A DNA stretch of 64,000 nt from Clostridia bacterium (GCA_026415435.1 JAOAHC010000040.1:1-64000), one strand, 5' to 3'. Counted from the first letter of the stretch, positions 25,262 to 34,953 are shown. The notes: generated by a model from the letters alone, not told the origin. Made by a program: numbers and translations.

Positions 25262-26560
25262 ATGAGATCTAAAAAAAACAGTATTATAACTAATGCTTTA
25301 CTTATATTAATTTATATTGTATTAGCAGTTACATATATAATTAGTAGTGAACCAAATATAGTGTTCCTTGCTAATGTAATAACTATGATTTTTACAATAA
25401 TAATATCTAAAATATCATTTTTTAGTATAAAAAGTATTGTATTAAATTATCTACTTTTTTCATGTTATTTTCAATATAATATTGGTGAGTCGTATGGAAT
25501 TTTGGAAATTTCATCACTTCCATTAAATTATTTGCAAATAAACTATATCATATTGATATATAATGTTTTATGCTATATATGGCTTGCATCTACTAATATA
25601 TTAAAAAAAGAAGAAGAGTTCTTAATTAGTAAAAATTTAATTTCATTAAAGAGTGCATATTTTTGTTCAATTATTGCTATAGTGTGTGCCATAATTGCTT
25701 TTCCAGGAATTCCTTTTAGCAGAGAATATATAAGCAATAGATTTATTGCTTTGCTTCCTGGAACTGCGTGGAACCACTTATCTATTGTAGCAACTTTATT
25801 TGCTATTGGAAAATTAAAAGATAGTAAATTTGTTAAATTTTCAGTTGTATTTGTTATATTTTGGTTTTTATCTCATTTTGAGAGAGTTGATATAATAGGG
25901 CTTACAGTCTTACTATTTATTTTACTAGTTATAACGAAAAAACTTGAAATAAAACCTATAAAACTTATGAAATATGGTGTAGTAGCACTGGTTATATTTA
26001 TTGTTATGATATATATAGGCGATATGAGAAATAATGTAACAGAGTTTAAGATTTCAGATATAAGTAAGAAAGTATTAGTTCAAAGTACGGCTGCAGATAT
26101 AGGGCACGTTTTTAATGTTGCTACTAATTATTATAATAATGAATCCTTACTACTAGGAGAAACATATGTAACATATATAGTAGAAATCATACCTTTTCTA
26201 AGTTCAAATCATGAAATTTCTACTGTTATATATAATTACTATCCAACACCTGGAGGAAGTTATATACTTTCTGAACCTTTAATTAATTTTGGAATAATAG
26301 GTGTAGTTATATTTCAAACATTTGAATTTTTCATATATAAATTAATATTATCTAAAAATAGTCAATATAGAAGATATGTATATTTCTTTTTAATAATATC
26401 TGTATTTCGTACAACTTGGTATGGATTACTATACATTGAAAAAGCTATGATTTACTTTATACCAATTATGTATTTTATATGTAATTTTATTGATAGGAAA
26501 GAAAAAATTACATCATATAAAAAAGAAGAAAATGAAAAGATGATAGAAGGTGCTAACTAA
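25262..26560 (+). CDS. Wzy-like repeat-unit polymerase
   Basis: A 432-residue membrane protein with about eleven hydrophobic helices and a larger outside loop around residues 250-340 (containing NNESLLLGETYV and YYPTPGGSYILSEP), the usual layout of O-antigen/exopolysaccharide polymerases of the EpsG/Wzy kind. Such proteins join lipid-linked repeat units on the outer membrane face. Sequence identity within this group is very low, so the call rests on topology, length and position in the operon. AATGGAG precedes the ATG. The next gene overlaps by one base. Confidence 0.82.
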   Translation: MRSKKNSIITNALLILIYIVLAVTYIISSEPNIVFLANVITMIFTIIISKISFFSIKSIVLNYLLFSCYFQYNIGESYGILEISSLPLNYLQINYIILIYNVLCYIWLASTNILKKEEEFLISKNLISLKSAYFCSIIAIVCAIIAFPGIPFSREYISNRFIALLPGTAWNHLSIVATLFAIGKLKDSKFVKFSVVFVIFWFLSHFERVDIIGLTVLLFILLVITKKLEIKPIKLMKYGVVALVIFIVMIYIGDMRNNVTEFKISDISKKVLVQSTAADIGHVFNVATNYYNNESLLLGETYVTYIVEIIPFLSSNHEISTVIYNYYPTPGGSYILSEPLINFGIIGVVIFQTFEFFIYKLILSKNSQYRRYVYFFLIISVFRTTWYGLLYIEKAMIYFIPIMYFICNFIDRKEKITSYKKEENEKMIEGAN

Positions 26561-27696
26561 TGAAAAAAATAAACATTGTATGTTATAGTGAAAAAATTGA
26601 ACATGGAGGTATTGAGACATACATAATTAATTTATTCAAAAACTTAGATAACTCTAAATTTAATTTTACTATTATGTGTTCTCAAAAGTTAACAGATAGA
26701 TATGATAATGAAGTTCAAAGTAGAGGTAGTAAGATTGTTGTTACACTACAAAAAATATACAAGTCACCTATACTGAGAACAATTAATAACTTTTATGCTT
26801 TTTATAAAACAATAAAAAAAATGGATTGTGATATATTACATTTAAATGTATGTAATAGTGTAACGATGGCATATGGATGCATTGCAAAAAAATGTGGAGT
26901 AAAAAATGTTATTTTTCACAGCCACTCTTCAAATATTTCAAATAATGCAAGAATTTTAAAGTTAATAGCTCATAAAATATTTAAACTAATCTTTGAAAAA
27001 TATGGTACTTGTTATATTGCGTGTTCAGATCTAGCTGCTAAATGGTTATATAGTGAAAACATAATAAGACAAAACAAAGTAAAAATACTAAATAATCCAG
27101 TTGATTTTAGTAAATTTAAATATGATGAAACTTTAAGGGAAAATATAAGACATGAACTTGGTTTAGAAAATAAGTTTGTAATAGGAAATATTGGTAGATT
27201 TAATAAAGAAAAAAATCACATCTTTCTAATAAACGTATTTGAAGAAATATTGAAAATAAATGATAATAGTATCCTATTTTTAGTAGGACAAGGAGAATTA
27301 AAGGCAAATATAGAAAAATTAGTTAGTGAAAAAAAGATATCAGATAAGGTTATCTTTTATGGGGTAACAGAGGATATATATATATGTTATTTAGTAATGG
27401 ATGTTTTTGTGCTTACTTCTCATTTTGAAGGAAACCCTATTACAGCAATGGAAGCACAATCTTATGGTTTAAAATGCTTTTTATCTAGTAGTATAACTAG
27501 ACAAGCTGATATAACAAATAGTATAGAAATGATAAGTTTGAATAAGTCCCCTGAATATTGGGCATATGAAATTCTAAAACATAGTGACAACTATAATAGA
27601 AGTTATATATACAACAAAATAAAGATTGATGATTACAATATAAATAATGTTACAAATAAAATGCAAGAAATATATTCAAATTTAATGAAGGAGTAG
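26560..27696 (+). CDS. GT4 glycosyltransferase
   Basis: A 378-residue family 4 glycosyltransferase. The acceptor domain starts INIVCYSEKIEHGGIETYI (the GGIE loop near 19) and includes LHLNVCNSVTM and FHSHSSN. The donor domain starts at VIGNIGRFNKEKNH (about 206), and the E-x7-E motif is in SHFEGNPITAMEAQ. The pattern is that of EpsF-like enzymes. Its start codon shares one base with the polymerase stop, so translation is probably coupled. Donor sugar unknown. Confidence 0.88.
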   Translation: MKKINIVCYSEKIEHGGIETYIINLFKNLDNSKFNFTIMCSQKLTDRYDNEVQSRGSKIVVTLQKIYKSPILRTINNFYAFYKTIKKMDCDILHLNVCNSVTMAYGCIAKKCGVKNVIFHSHSSNISNNARILKLIAHKIFKLIFEKYGTCYIACSDLAAKWLYSENIIRQNKVKILNNPVDFSKFKYDETLRENIRHELGLENKFVIGNIGRFNKEKNHIFLINVFEEILKINDNSILFLVGQGELKANIEKLVSEKKISDKVIFYGVTEDIYICYLVMDVFVLTSHFEGNPITAMEAQSYGLKCFLSSSITRQADITNSIEMISLNKSPEYWAYEILKHSDNYNRSYIYNKIKIDDYNINNVTNKMQEIYSNLMKE

Positions 27697-27702
27697 AGTT
27701 AA

Positions 27703-28698
27703 GTGGATGATTTAGTAAGCGTTATAATACCAGCATATAATGCTCAAAAATATATAAAAAAATGTATAGAAAGTGTTTTGAATCAAACGTATGCGCATAT
27801 AGAGATTATTATAGTAAATGATGGATCAAAAGATGATACTCTTAAAATATGTAAAAGTTACGCAAAAAACAATTCAAATGTTAAAATTATTACCACTAAA
27901 AATAGAGGGGTATCATATGCCAGAAACTCTGGTATTAATTCGAGTAATGGTAAATATATAGTATTTATAGATTCTGATGATTATGTAGATAGAGAGTATA
28001 TATCTGCATTAATTACTAATTATGATGACAATAAACTTACACTGTGTGGATATTATGAAGTTATTGAAAACATTAATAATAAATTAAATAGTAAGTTAAA
28101 TTTTAAAGAAAAAATTACTGGTTTAAAAGAAGATTTTTATTTATTATACAACAATGGTCTAATTAATTCAAATTTTTGTAAGCTTTACTTATCTAATATT
28201 ATAAAATCAAATGAAATAAAGTTTGATGAAGAAATTTCAATAGGAGAAGATCTATTATTTAACTTGGAATATATGAAATATGTTAATGACGGATTTAAAT
28301 TAGTTGAGTTGCATCTTTACTACTATGTCAAAAGAAAGAGAGACTCCCTTAGTATAAGATACAATAAAGACATGCTTTTAAGTAAAATGAAGATTTACAA
28401 CAATTTAAACGATTTTGCAAAATCATATTTTTTAGAAAATACACAATATACTTTAAAAATTAGACTTGCTTCATTTAATATATTGATTTCAGCAGCTTCA
28501 AATGAATTTCATAACAAACATAAAAATTTACTTGAAAGATACATAAGTTGTAAAAAATTATTATCTGTTAAAGAGGTTATAAATATAATTAATATAGCTT
28601 ATAAAGATAAATTGATATCATATAGTAGATATTTTCTTTTAAAAAATAAAATGTATTTAATATATATGGTTATAAAAAAATTAAAAATATGGAGGTAG
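27703..28698 (+). CDS. GT2 glycosyltransferase
   Basis: A 331-residue family 2 (GT-A fold) transferase. It has VSVIIPAYNAQKYIKKC at the N-terminus, the nucleotide-binding VNDGSKDDT, GVSYARNSGI and the metal-binding IDSDDYVD near residue 89. The second half is Lys/Asn-rich and helical. It starts with GTG, 8 bases after GGAG. The last codons provide the GGAGG ribosome site for the next gene. It is related to, but clearly different from, its GT2 neighbour, so the two probably add different sugars. Confidence 0.88.
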   Translation: MDDLVSVIIPAYNAQKYIKKCIESVLNQTYAHIEIIIVNDGSKDDTLKICKSYAKNNSNVKIITTKNRGVSYARNSGINSSNGKYIVFIDSDDYVDREYISALITNYDDNKLTLCGYYEVIENINNKLNSKLNFKEKITGLKEDFYLLYNNGLINSNFCKLYLSNIIKSNEIKFDEEISIGEDLLFNLEYMKYVNDGFKLVELHLYYYVKRKRDSLSIRYNKDMLLSKMKIYNNLNDFAKSYFLENTQYTLKIRLASFNILISAASNEFHNKHKNLLERYISCKKLLSVKEVINIINIAYKDKLISYSRYFLLKNKMYLIYMVIKKLKIWR

Positions 28699-28699
28699 T

Positions 28700-29710
28700 A
28701 TGGAAGATCTGGTTACTGTAGTAGTCGCAATATACAATACAGAAAAATATTTGAAAAGATGCATAGACTCTATACTTAGGCAAACTTATAAAAATTTGCA
28801 AATAATTTTAGTTGATGATGGTTCAACAGATATGTCTAGTATAATTTGTGATGAATATTCTAGATTATATTCAAACATTTTAGTTATACATAAAATTAAT
28901 GGTGGATTGAGTGATGCAAGAAATAAAGGGATTGATGCGGCAACTGGCAAGTACGTAGCACTAATTGATTCAGATGATTACATTAATGAAAATTACATAT
29001 TAAAGTTATATAACTTATGTAGAGAGTACAATGCAGACATTGCTCAGTGTTCATATACTATGGTTTATAATAGTGATGATCAAGTAGTACATAATAAAAC
29101 AAATGTAGAACAAAATAAAAAAACAAATAAGTCTTTATCAGGTAAAGAAGCTGTAATAAGCAGTTTTAGTGAATTTGATGTTCAAAGTACTGTTGCATGG
29201 AATAAATTATATAAAAAAGACTTATTTAATTATTATAGATATCCGTATGCTAAAATTCATGAGGATGAATTTACTACATATAAACTACTATATATTTCAA
29301 ATATAGTATCATACATAGATGAACCACTATATTACTACTATAAGTCTACTGACAGTATAACTACTAGAAAATATAATTTAAAGAGGTTAGACGTAATAGA
29401 AGCAATGGAAGAAAAATTAAAATTCTTCTTAGAAAAAAATGAAGAAAAATTATATAATCTAACATTAAAACAATATTATTTTGTACTTTTAAATTCTAAA
29501 TATGATGTTGAAAAGCACATAGATGATAGTAGTGATAAAAAAAGAGTATTGAAAAATATAAGATGTAAACTAGAAGATATATATAATAAAATAATTAAGT
29601 CTAAAGACTTTAAGTTAAAATATAAGATTAAAATAACAATATCTAAAATTTTTCCAAAGCTAAGTATCAGTGTTTTTAGAAAATTAATTATTTCAAGGAG
29701 GGAATCATAA
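28700..29710 (+). CDS. GT2 glycosyltransferase
   Basis: A 336-residue family 2 transferase. It has VTVVVAIYNTEKYLKRC, LVDDGSTDMSS, the GGLSDARNKGID loop and LIDSDDYIN near residue 91, then a Trp-Asn-Lys-type acceptor segment (TVAWNKLYKKDLF) and KIHEDEFTTYKLL, both common in EpsE/CpsI-type enzymes. GGAGG lies 5 bases before the ATG, inside the end of the previous gene. Its stop overlaps the next start (TAATG). No membrane helix. Confidence 0.88.
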   Translation: MEDLVTVVVAIYNTEKYLKRCIDSILRQTYKNLQIILVDDGSTDMSSIICDEYSRLYSNILVIHKINGGLSDARNKGIDAATGKYVALIDSDDYINENYILKLYNLCREYNADIAQCSYTMVYNSDDQVVHNKTNVEQNKKTNKSLSGKEAVISSFSEFDVQSTVAWNKLYKKDLFNYYRYPYAKIHEDEFTTYKLLYISNIVSYIDEPLYYYYKSTDSITTRKYNLKRLDVIEAMEEKLKFFLEKNEEKLYNLTLKQYYFVLLNSKYDVEKHIDDSSDKKRVLKNIRCKLEDIYNKIIKSKDFKLKYKIKITISKIFPKLSISVFRKLIISRRES

Positions 29711-30801
29711 TGAATATACAAGATCTAAAAGTAAAATTAAAAACTGTAATGTCTAATAGAGTTAAAACATTACTTGTAAATCTAAAAACTAAGCTAAAAT
29801 CTCATTTTATGTGTGAAGATTATAATAAATACAAAGCCGCTTCTAAAAGGGTTGGTAAAAAAGAATATGTTATCTTTAATACACCAGTACATGGTAATAT
29901 AGGTGACCATGCTATAATTTATGCTGAAAAAAGATTATTGTTAGAGTCAGATATTGAGGCTTTTGAAGTTCCTACATACGAAGAAAAATATTGTTTTGAA
30001 TATATAGTAAAAAATATTTCGCCCGAGGCAACTATCTTAGTTACAGGTGGAGGATTTATGGGATCAGAATGGTTTGTTGAGGAAGAGTTAATAAGAAAAG
30101 TTATATTAAATTTCCCATATAACAAAATAATAATATTTCCTCAAACTATTTACTATAAGGAAGATGAAACTGGTAAAGAGAAATTAGAAAAATCTAAAGA
30201 GATCTATAATTCTCACAAGGATTTACATATATGTGCTAGAGAAAAGGTCTCATATGACATTATGAAAAAAGAATATCCAAATGTAGATATACTTTTAATA
30301 CCTGATGTTGTTTTATCTCTTAAAAATAATAATAATAATAAATTCATAAGAGAAGGTATATTGTTAGTTCTAAGAAATGATAAAGAAAAAAACTTATCAC
30401 AGGAATATACTGATAGCATTTTACACACAGCAAAACATTACTTTAGAATTGTGAAAAATTCTGATATGGTTATAAATAAAAATATATCTAGAAGAAAAAG
30501 AGAAAAAATTGTGTTAGAAAAATTAGATGAATTTCAAAAATCAAAATTAGTTATAACAGACAGACTACATGGTATGATATTTTCTGCTATAACAAATACA
30601 CCTTGTATTGTGTTAGGCAATTATAATCATAAAATAAAAGGTGTTTATGATTGGATAAAAGATTTAGATTATATAAACTATGTTGAGGATATAAGTGAAG
30701 TAGAAGAGCTAGTTAGTAGATACGATTCTTATGATATTAGTTTTGATAAATCTAATTTTGATAATAAATTTGAAGAATTAAAAAGCATACTATTTAATTA
30801 A
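29710..30801 (+). CDS. Polysaccharide pyruvyl transferase family protein
   Basis: A 363-residue protein of the polysaccharide pyruvyl transferase (PF04230, CsaB/ExoV/EpsO) family. Members add a ketal-linked pyruvate from phosphoenolpyruvate to a sugar of the repeat unit, making the polymer acidic. It has FNTPVHGNIGDHAI at about 57-70, VTGGGFMGSEWF, ICAREKVSYDIM, and the conserved ITDRLHGMIFSAITNTP with GNYNHKIKG. AAGGAGGGA precedes the ATG, which overlaps the upstream stop by one base. Homologues that carry out other transfers exist, so pyruvylation is likely, not certain. Confidence 0.88.
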   Translation: MNIQDLKVKLKTVMSNRVKTLLVNLKTKLKSHFMCEDYNKYKAASKRVGKKEYVIFNTPVHGNIGDHAIIYAEKRLLLESDIEAFEVPTYEEKYCFEYIVKNISPEATILVTGGGFMGSEWFVEEELIRKVILNFPYNKIIIFPQTIYYKEDETGKEKLEKSKEIYNSHKDLHICAREKVSYDIMKKEYPNVDILLIPDVVLSLKNNNNNKFIREGILLVLRNDKEKNLSQEYTDSILHTAKHYFRIVKNSDMVINKNISRRKREKIVLEKLDEFQKSKLVITDRLHGMIFSAITNTPCIVLGNYNHKIKGVYDWIKDLDYINYVEDISEVEELVSRYDSYDISFDKSNFDNKFEELKSILFN

Positions 30802-30813
30802 TGAGGTTATAAA

Positions 30814-31905
30814 ATGGAGAAAATAAAAAGATTTATTGACTGTTATATTCCAACTGAAACATGTAATTTAAGATGTCATTATTGTTATATAACACAATGT
30901 AGAAAATTTAATAATAAAATGGTAAAATTTGATTATGACGCAAGTTATATAAGAAAAGCATTATCAATAAAAAGATTAGGTGGAGTTTGCTTATTAAATC
31001 TTTGTGCTGGAGGAGAAACTTTACTATCTGATGAAATAATACCTGTAGTTAAAGAACTGTTAGAAGAAGGTCATTATGTTATGATTGTAACCAACGGAAC
31101 TTTAACTAAAAGATTTGATGAGATAGCAAAGTTAGAAAAAAACTTATTAAATAGACTATTTTTTAAATTTTCATTTCACTATTTAGAATTGTTAAGATTA
31201 AATATGTTAGATACATTTATTAATAATATTAATAAAATGAAAAAAAGCGGTTGTTCTTACACAATTGAAATAACACCCAGTGATGAACTAATTCCTTATA
31301 TAGATGAAATAAAAGAGATATGTAAAAAAGAGTTTGGATGTCTATGTCATATTACTATAGGTAGAAATGATACAAAGAGACAAATAGAAGTTTTATCAAA
31401 GTATTCATTTGAGGAGTATAAGAAAATTTGGAGTGTTTTTGATTCAGAATTATTTGATTTTAAATCTGAAATATTTTATGTTAAAAGAAAAGAATTTTGT
31501 TATGCAGGAGATTGGATGTTATATCTTAATTTAGCTACTGGTGAAATAAAGCAGTGCTATAAAGGTCTTATAATTCAAAATATCTATAAAGATATAACAG
31601 AACCTATTGAAACATTAGCAATAGGTAACTTATGTAGAGAACCTCATTGTTATAATGGACATGCCTTTTTAACACTAGGGATTATTCCTGAACTCCAAAC
31701 ACCTACATATGCAAAGTTAAGAAATCGAATATCTAATAATGGTACAGAGTGGCTTAGAAAAGACGTATCAGAATTCATGAAGTGTAAGCTAAAAGATAAT
31801 AATTCTAAATATGGTTACTCAAAAAAAATATATACAAATATAAAAAATGTATCTAAAATACTACCACGAAAAATATACAATAAATTATTAAAAAAATATT
31901 GGTAG
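30814..31905 (+). CDS. Radical SAM protein of the exopolysaccharide locus
   Basis: A 363-residue radical SAM enzyme. The [4Fe-4S]/SAM motif is C17-x3-C21-x2-C24 (ETCNLRCHYCYIT). A GGE-like SAM-contact motif follows (LCAGGETLL, about 68), then MIVTNGTL. The C-terminal third has four further Cys (EFCYAGDW, IKQCYKG, NLCREPHCYNGHAF), enough for an auxiliary cluster, though the spacing is not the textbook SPASM pattern. I recall similar proteins from surface-polysaccharide loci of Clostridia, but no reaction is established there. It sits between the pyruvyl transferase and the flippase, so a sugar or linked-group modification is the natural guess. Confidence 0.8.
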   Translation: MEKIKRFIDCYIPTETCNLRCHYCYITQCRKFNNKMVKFDYDASYIRKALSIKRLGGVCLLNLCAGGETLLSDEIIPVVKELLEEGHYVMIVTNGTLTKRFDEIAKLEKNLLNRLFFKFSFHYLELLRLNMLDTFINNINKMKKSGCSYTIEITPSDELIPYIDEIKEICKKEFGCLCHITIGRNDTKRQIEVLSKYSFEEYKKIWSVFDSELFDFKSEIFYVKRKEFCYAGDWMLYLNLATGEIKQCYKGLIIQNIYKDITEPIETLAIGNLCREPHCYNGHAFLTLGIIPELQTPTYAKLRNRISNNGTEWLRKDVSEFMKCKLKDNNSKYGYSKKIYTNIKNVSKILPRKIYNKLLKKYW

Positions 31906-31942
31906 TTAATAAATCAAAAACTAATTTAAGGAAATGGAAAAA

Positions 31943-33493
31943 ATGAAAAATAAAAGATTAATGTTTAATTTATTTTCTAGTGTATTTGCCTTTATGGTTC
32001 AAATGGGGATAAATTTTATCTTAGCTCCAATAATAGTAAGAAAATTAGGAAACGAGGCATATGGATTTATAGGACTAGCTAATAACTTTGTAAGCTATGC
32101 TACCATATTAACTGTTGCCCTAAATTCTATGGCAACCAGATTTATAACTATAGAGATACATAAGAATAATATAGAAAAAGCAAATAAATACTATAGTTCA
32201 GTATTTTTTTGTAATATTATACTTTCTTTAATAATCTGTATAGTGTCCATAATTACTATTTTAAATTTGAATAGCATTATACAAATACCAGATGAATTGT
32301 ATATTGATGTAAAATTGACTTTCAGCTTAATTTTTTTAAGTTTCATAATATCATTAATAAATACAGCATTTTCAATAGCCACATTTGTTAAAAATCGAAT
32401 AGATATAGCTTCTGTTAGGCAAATAGTTGCTAATGTTATAAAAATGGTTGTTTTATTAGTATTATTTATGTATTTCAAACCTAAAATATATTATATAGGT
32501 ATAGCTACGATAGTATTTTCTTTGTATATATTATTCTCGAATTTAAAAATAACTAAGAAAATACTACCAGAATTAAAGATAAATATTAAATATTTTAATT
32601 ACAAAAAAGTAAAAACTCTTATTTTATCTGGAATATGGAATTCTATAAATAGTTTAGGTACAGTATTATTAACTGGTCTAGATTTATTAATAGCTAACTT
32701 ATTTATTGGGCCTTATGCTATGGGCATACTCTCAATATCTAAGATAATGCCAACTGCTTTTGAGACTTTGCTAGCAACATTTGGTGGAGTATTTGCACCG
32801 CAATTTACAATCATGTATTCGCAAAATAAAATAGAAGATTTAGTAAAAGAGATTAAGTTCTCAATTAAACTATTGTCACTCATAATGATAGTTCCAATAT
32901 CGGGATTTATCGCTTTTGGAACAGAATTTTATACATTATGGTTACCTGAAAAGTCACATAATGAAATTTTACAAATACAAATATTATCAATCTTAACAAT
33001 AGCACCATATGCTTTTAGTGCTTTTATTTATACACTTCATTATTTAGATACAATCACTAATAAACTTAAAAGACCAGTCTTATGTACGTTAATAATGAGT
33101 ATAATTAATATTTTAATAGTTATAATTGCTTTAAACGTAACGGACTTAGGAGTATATGCAATTGCAGGCATAAGTTCAATTCTTTGGATATTAAAAGTTG
33201 TAATATTTAATCCTATTAATGCGGCATATAATTTAAAAATTAAATTGACTACTTTTTATCCTCCTTTATTAAAAGCAATAAAGTGTATGATAATAATACT
33301 GTTATTGTTTTTAATAGTCGAAAAATATTTTATAATTGATTCTTGGAAAGACTTACTTTTTTCAACCGGTGTATCAGGAGTATTAGGATATATAATTAGT
33401 TTTATAATGATATTAAATAAACAAGAAAAAATAAGAATTAAAAGAATAATTAATGATAAGCTGATGAAATCTAGCATTGTAAAAGAAAAATAA
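31943..33493 (+). CDS. Wzx-type polysaccharide flippase
   Basis: A MOP-superfamily (Wzx/RfbX) membrane protein of about 516 residues with 13-14 helices. The N-terminal FILAPIIVRKLGNEAYGFIGLANNF segment is the family hallmark. It moves the lipid-linked repeat unit to the outer face for the polymerase. Two in-frame starts exist: ATG 31934 touches its AAGGA site with almost no gap, while ATG 31943 is about 10 bases away, so 31943 is preferred. Typical length. Confidence 0.9.
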   Translation: MKNKRLMFNLFSSVFAFMVQMGINFILAPIIVRKLGNEAYGFIGLANNFVSYATILTVALNSMATRFITIEIHKNNIEKANKYYSSVFFCNIILSLIICIVSIITILNLNSIIQIPDELYIDVKLTFSLIFLSFIISLINTAFSIATFVKNRIDIASVRQIVANVIKMVVLLVLFMYFKPKIYYIGIATIVFSLYILFSNLKITKKILPELKINIKYFNYKKVKTLILSGIWNSINSLGTVLLTGLDLLIANLFIGPYAMGILSISKIMPTAFETLLATFGGVFAPQFTIMYSQNKIEDLVKEIKFSIKLLSLIMIVPISGFIAFGTEFYTLWLPEKSHNEILQIQILSILTIAPYAFSAFIYTLHYLDTITNKLKRPVLCTLIMSIINILIVIIALNVTDLGVYAIAGISSILWILKVVIFNPINAAYNLKIKLTTFYPPLLKAIKCMIIILLLFLIVEKYFIIDSWKDLLFSTGVSGVLGYIISFIMILNKQEKIRIKRIINDKLMKSSIVKEK

Positions 33494-33517
33494 TTAAAGT
33501 AGTAGTAGGAGGTTAAA

Positions 33518-34540
33518 GTGGAAGAAGATAATAACATATTTAATAAGAAAAAAGGTAAAAAGAAAAAAATACTAATTATATCAGTCATAGTTATAGGTAT
33601 ATTAACTGCAATATCTATAGCAGCTATTATATATTTTAAATCAAAATTAAATCTAGTTAAATACGAGCCTATTGACAAGAATGATTTATCTATAAATAAT
33701 AATATATATAATAATATATCAAATGATCTTTCTAAAGATGAATTTAGTGATATAGTTAATGTAGCATTTTTTGGCTCGGATTCAAGAGATATTAACAATT
33801 TTGAAGCTGGAAGATCAGATAGTATAATGATAGCTTCACTAAATCCAAAAAATAAGAGTATAAAATTAATTAGTATTCCTAGGGATACTTATGTAAATGT
33901 TCCGGGATATGGAAAAACTAAAATAAATCATGCTTATGCATATGGAAAAGAACAACTTAGTATTAAAACTATAAATAGTAATTTCGGTTTAAATATTTCA
34001 GAATATGTTACAATAGATTTTTCTGGACTAATAAATATAATAAATGAAGTTGGAGGAGTAGAGGTTACAATAACTAAAGATGAAATGGATGTTTTAAATG
34101 AATATTTGAAAGAATCATATAAAATATCTAACAAAACATACATTCCTTTAACGAAATATGGTAAAGTTATATTAAATGGAGAGCAGGCGTTGGCACATTC
34201 TAGAAATAGATATGTAGGCAATGATTTTACAAGAGCAAGTAGACAAAGAGTTGTTCTTATGGCATTATTTAATAAAATATCTACAATGGATAAAGTCAAA
34301 ATTTTTTCTTTGATAGATGATATCTTAAAAGAAATTAAAACCAATATTAATGTTACTGAATATATGGGACTCATTTCATCTGTGATCACTAATATAAATG
34401 AGTATAAGAAAAATATTATATCTGTACAAATACCATCTACAAATTATTCATCAGGAAATACAATATCTGGAGTATATTACTTTGTAACTGACATAGATAA
34501 AGCAAAAGAAGACTTTATAACTTATTTATATAAGAAATAA
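33518..34540 (+). CDS. LytR-CpsA-Psr (LCP) family wall ligase
   Basis: A 340-residue LCP protein that attaches lipid-linked polysaccharide to peptidoglycan. A Lys-rich cytoplasmic N-terminus and one membrane helix (about 21-43) are followed by the LCP domain: VAFFGSDSR (about 85), SDSIMIASLNP, ISIPRDTYVNVPG (catalytic Asp/Arg region), KINHAYAYG, LNGEQALAHSRNR with the conserved Arg residues, and DFTRASRQR. It starts with GTG after GGAGGTT. Last gene of the operon, and it explains how the polymer would be fixed to the wall. Confidence 0.93.
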   Translation: MEEDNNIFNKKKGKKKKILIISVIVIGILTAISIAAIIYFKSKLNLVKYEPIDKNDLSINNNIYNNISNDLSKDEFSDIVNVAFFGSDSRDINNFEAGRSDSIMIASLNPKNKSIKLISIPRDTYVNVPGYGKTKINHAYAYGKEQLSIKTINSNFGLNISEYVTIDFSGLINIINEVGGVEVTITKDEMDVLNEYLKESYKISNKTYIPLTKYGKVILNGEQALAHSRNRYVGNDFTRASRQRVVLMALFNKISTMDKVKIFSLIDDILKEIKTNINVTEYMGLISSVITNINEYKKNIISVQIPSTNYSSGNTISGVYYFVTDIDKAKEDFITYLYKK

Positions 34541-34545
34541 ATATT

Positions 34546-34576
34546 AAAAAGTAGACCAATTGGTTTACTTTTTTTC
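34546..34576 (+). terminator. Terminator of the exopolysaccharide operon
   Basis: AAAAAGTAGACC and GGTTTACTTTTT form a 12-pair stem with one G-U and a 4-base loop, with a T7 tail, just after the LCP stop. Confidence 0.85.
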
Positions 34577-34609
34577 ACATTTTAACTTGTACAACATATA
34601 TTATTATAT

Positions 34610-34626
34610 AAACAGATAATCTGTTT
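34610..34626. promoter_or_regulatory. Palindrome upstream of the Cys-rich gene
   Basis: AAACAGATAATCTGTTT is an 8-bp inverted repeat around one base, inside the 5' region of the gene at 34659. A sigma-K/E-like CATATATTA (34595-34603) stands just before it. Operator or RNA hairpin; not proven. Confidence 0.4.
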
Positions 34627-34658
34627 TGTATATAAAAATTAGAAAGGGGTTAATTTAA

Positions 34659-34895
34659 ATGCAAGAAGAATACGGATTTGAAAATTTCCAAGATAATCAA
34701 CAACAAAATGGTTATAACGGAGATCAAGGTTCAGTAGGTGGATACAAAGAAGACTACCATAAAAAAGGTTGTAATTGCCATTGTAAAAAACAATTCTGTA
34801 GAGAGCCAAAGGTATTTGAAAGAAAATGCTGCTACAAACAAAGATGGTACTTCACTGAATCAGATACTGAATGCGGTAACTGGTATAAATGCTAG
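34659..34895 (+). CDS. Small Cys-rich protein, possible spore coat protein
   Basis: A 78-residue protein. The first part is Gln/Asn/Gly/Tyr-rich (FQDNQQQNGYNGDQG), then comes a basic His/Cys-rich segment (KKGCNCHCKKQFC) and a C-terminal part with four further Cys (KCCYKQRWYF, ECGNWYKC). It has eight Cys in all and no signal peptide. AAAGGGG precedes the ATG. Possible single-gene unit. Composition is like small spore coat or morphogenetic proteins, and the upstream CATATATTA resembles mother-cell sigma -10 boxes, but no family was recognised. A metal-binding role for the CxCxC cluster is another option. Confidence 0.65.
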   Translation: MQEEYGFENFQDNQQQNGYNGDQGSVGGYKEDYHKKGCNCHCKKQFCREPKVFERKCCYKQRWYFTESDTECGNWYKC

Positions 34896-34907
34896 TATAA
34901 ATAATTT

Positions 34908-34934
34908 TGAGGATATAGTAAGCCCATATCCTCA
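34908..34934. other. Hairpin between converging genes
   Basis: TGAGGATAT (34908-34916) and ATATCCTCA (34926-34934) form a perfect 9-bp stem with a 9-base loop. Neither side has a T run, so it is not a standard intrinsic terminator, although it sits where one is expected between the Cys-rich gene and engB. Confidence 0.5.
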
Positions 34935-34953
34935 GTACATAAATTGTATAAAA

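Noticed and set aside
33256-33798. A 180-codon minus-strand frame across the Wzx/LCP junction
   Set aside because: Crosses two firm genes and their ribosome site; hydrophobicity mirrors the AT-rich complement.
33934-34389. A 151-codon minus-strand frame inside the LCP gene
   Set aside because: Antisense shadow of conserved LCP motifs, no ribosome site.
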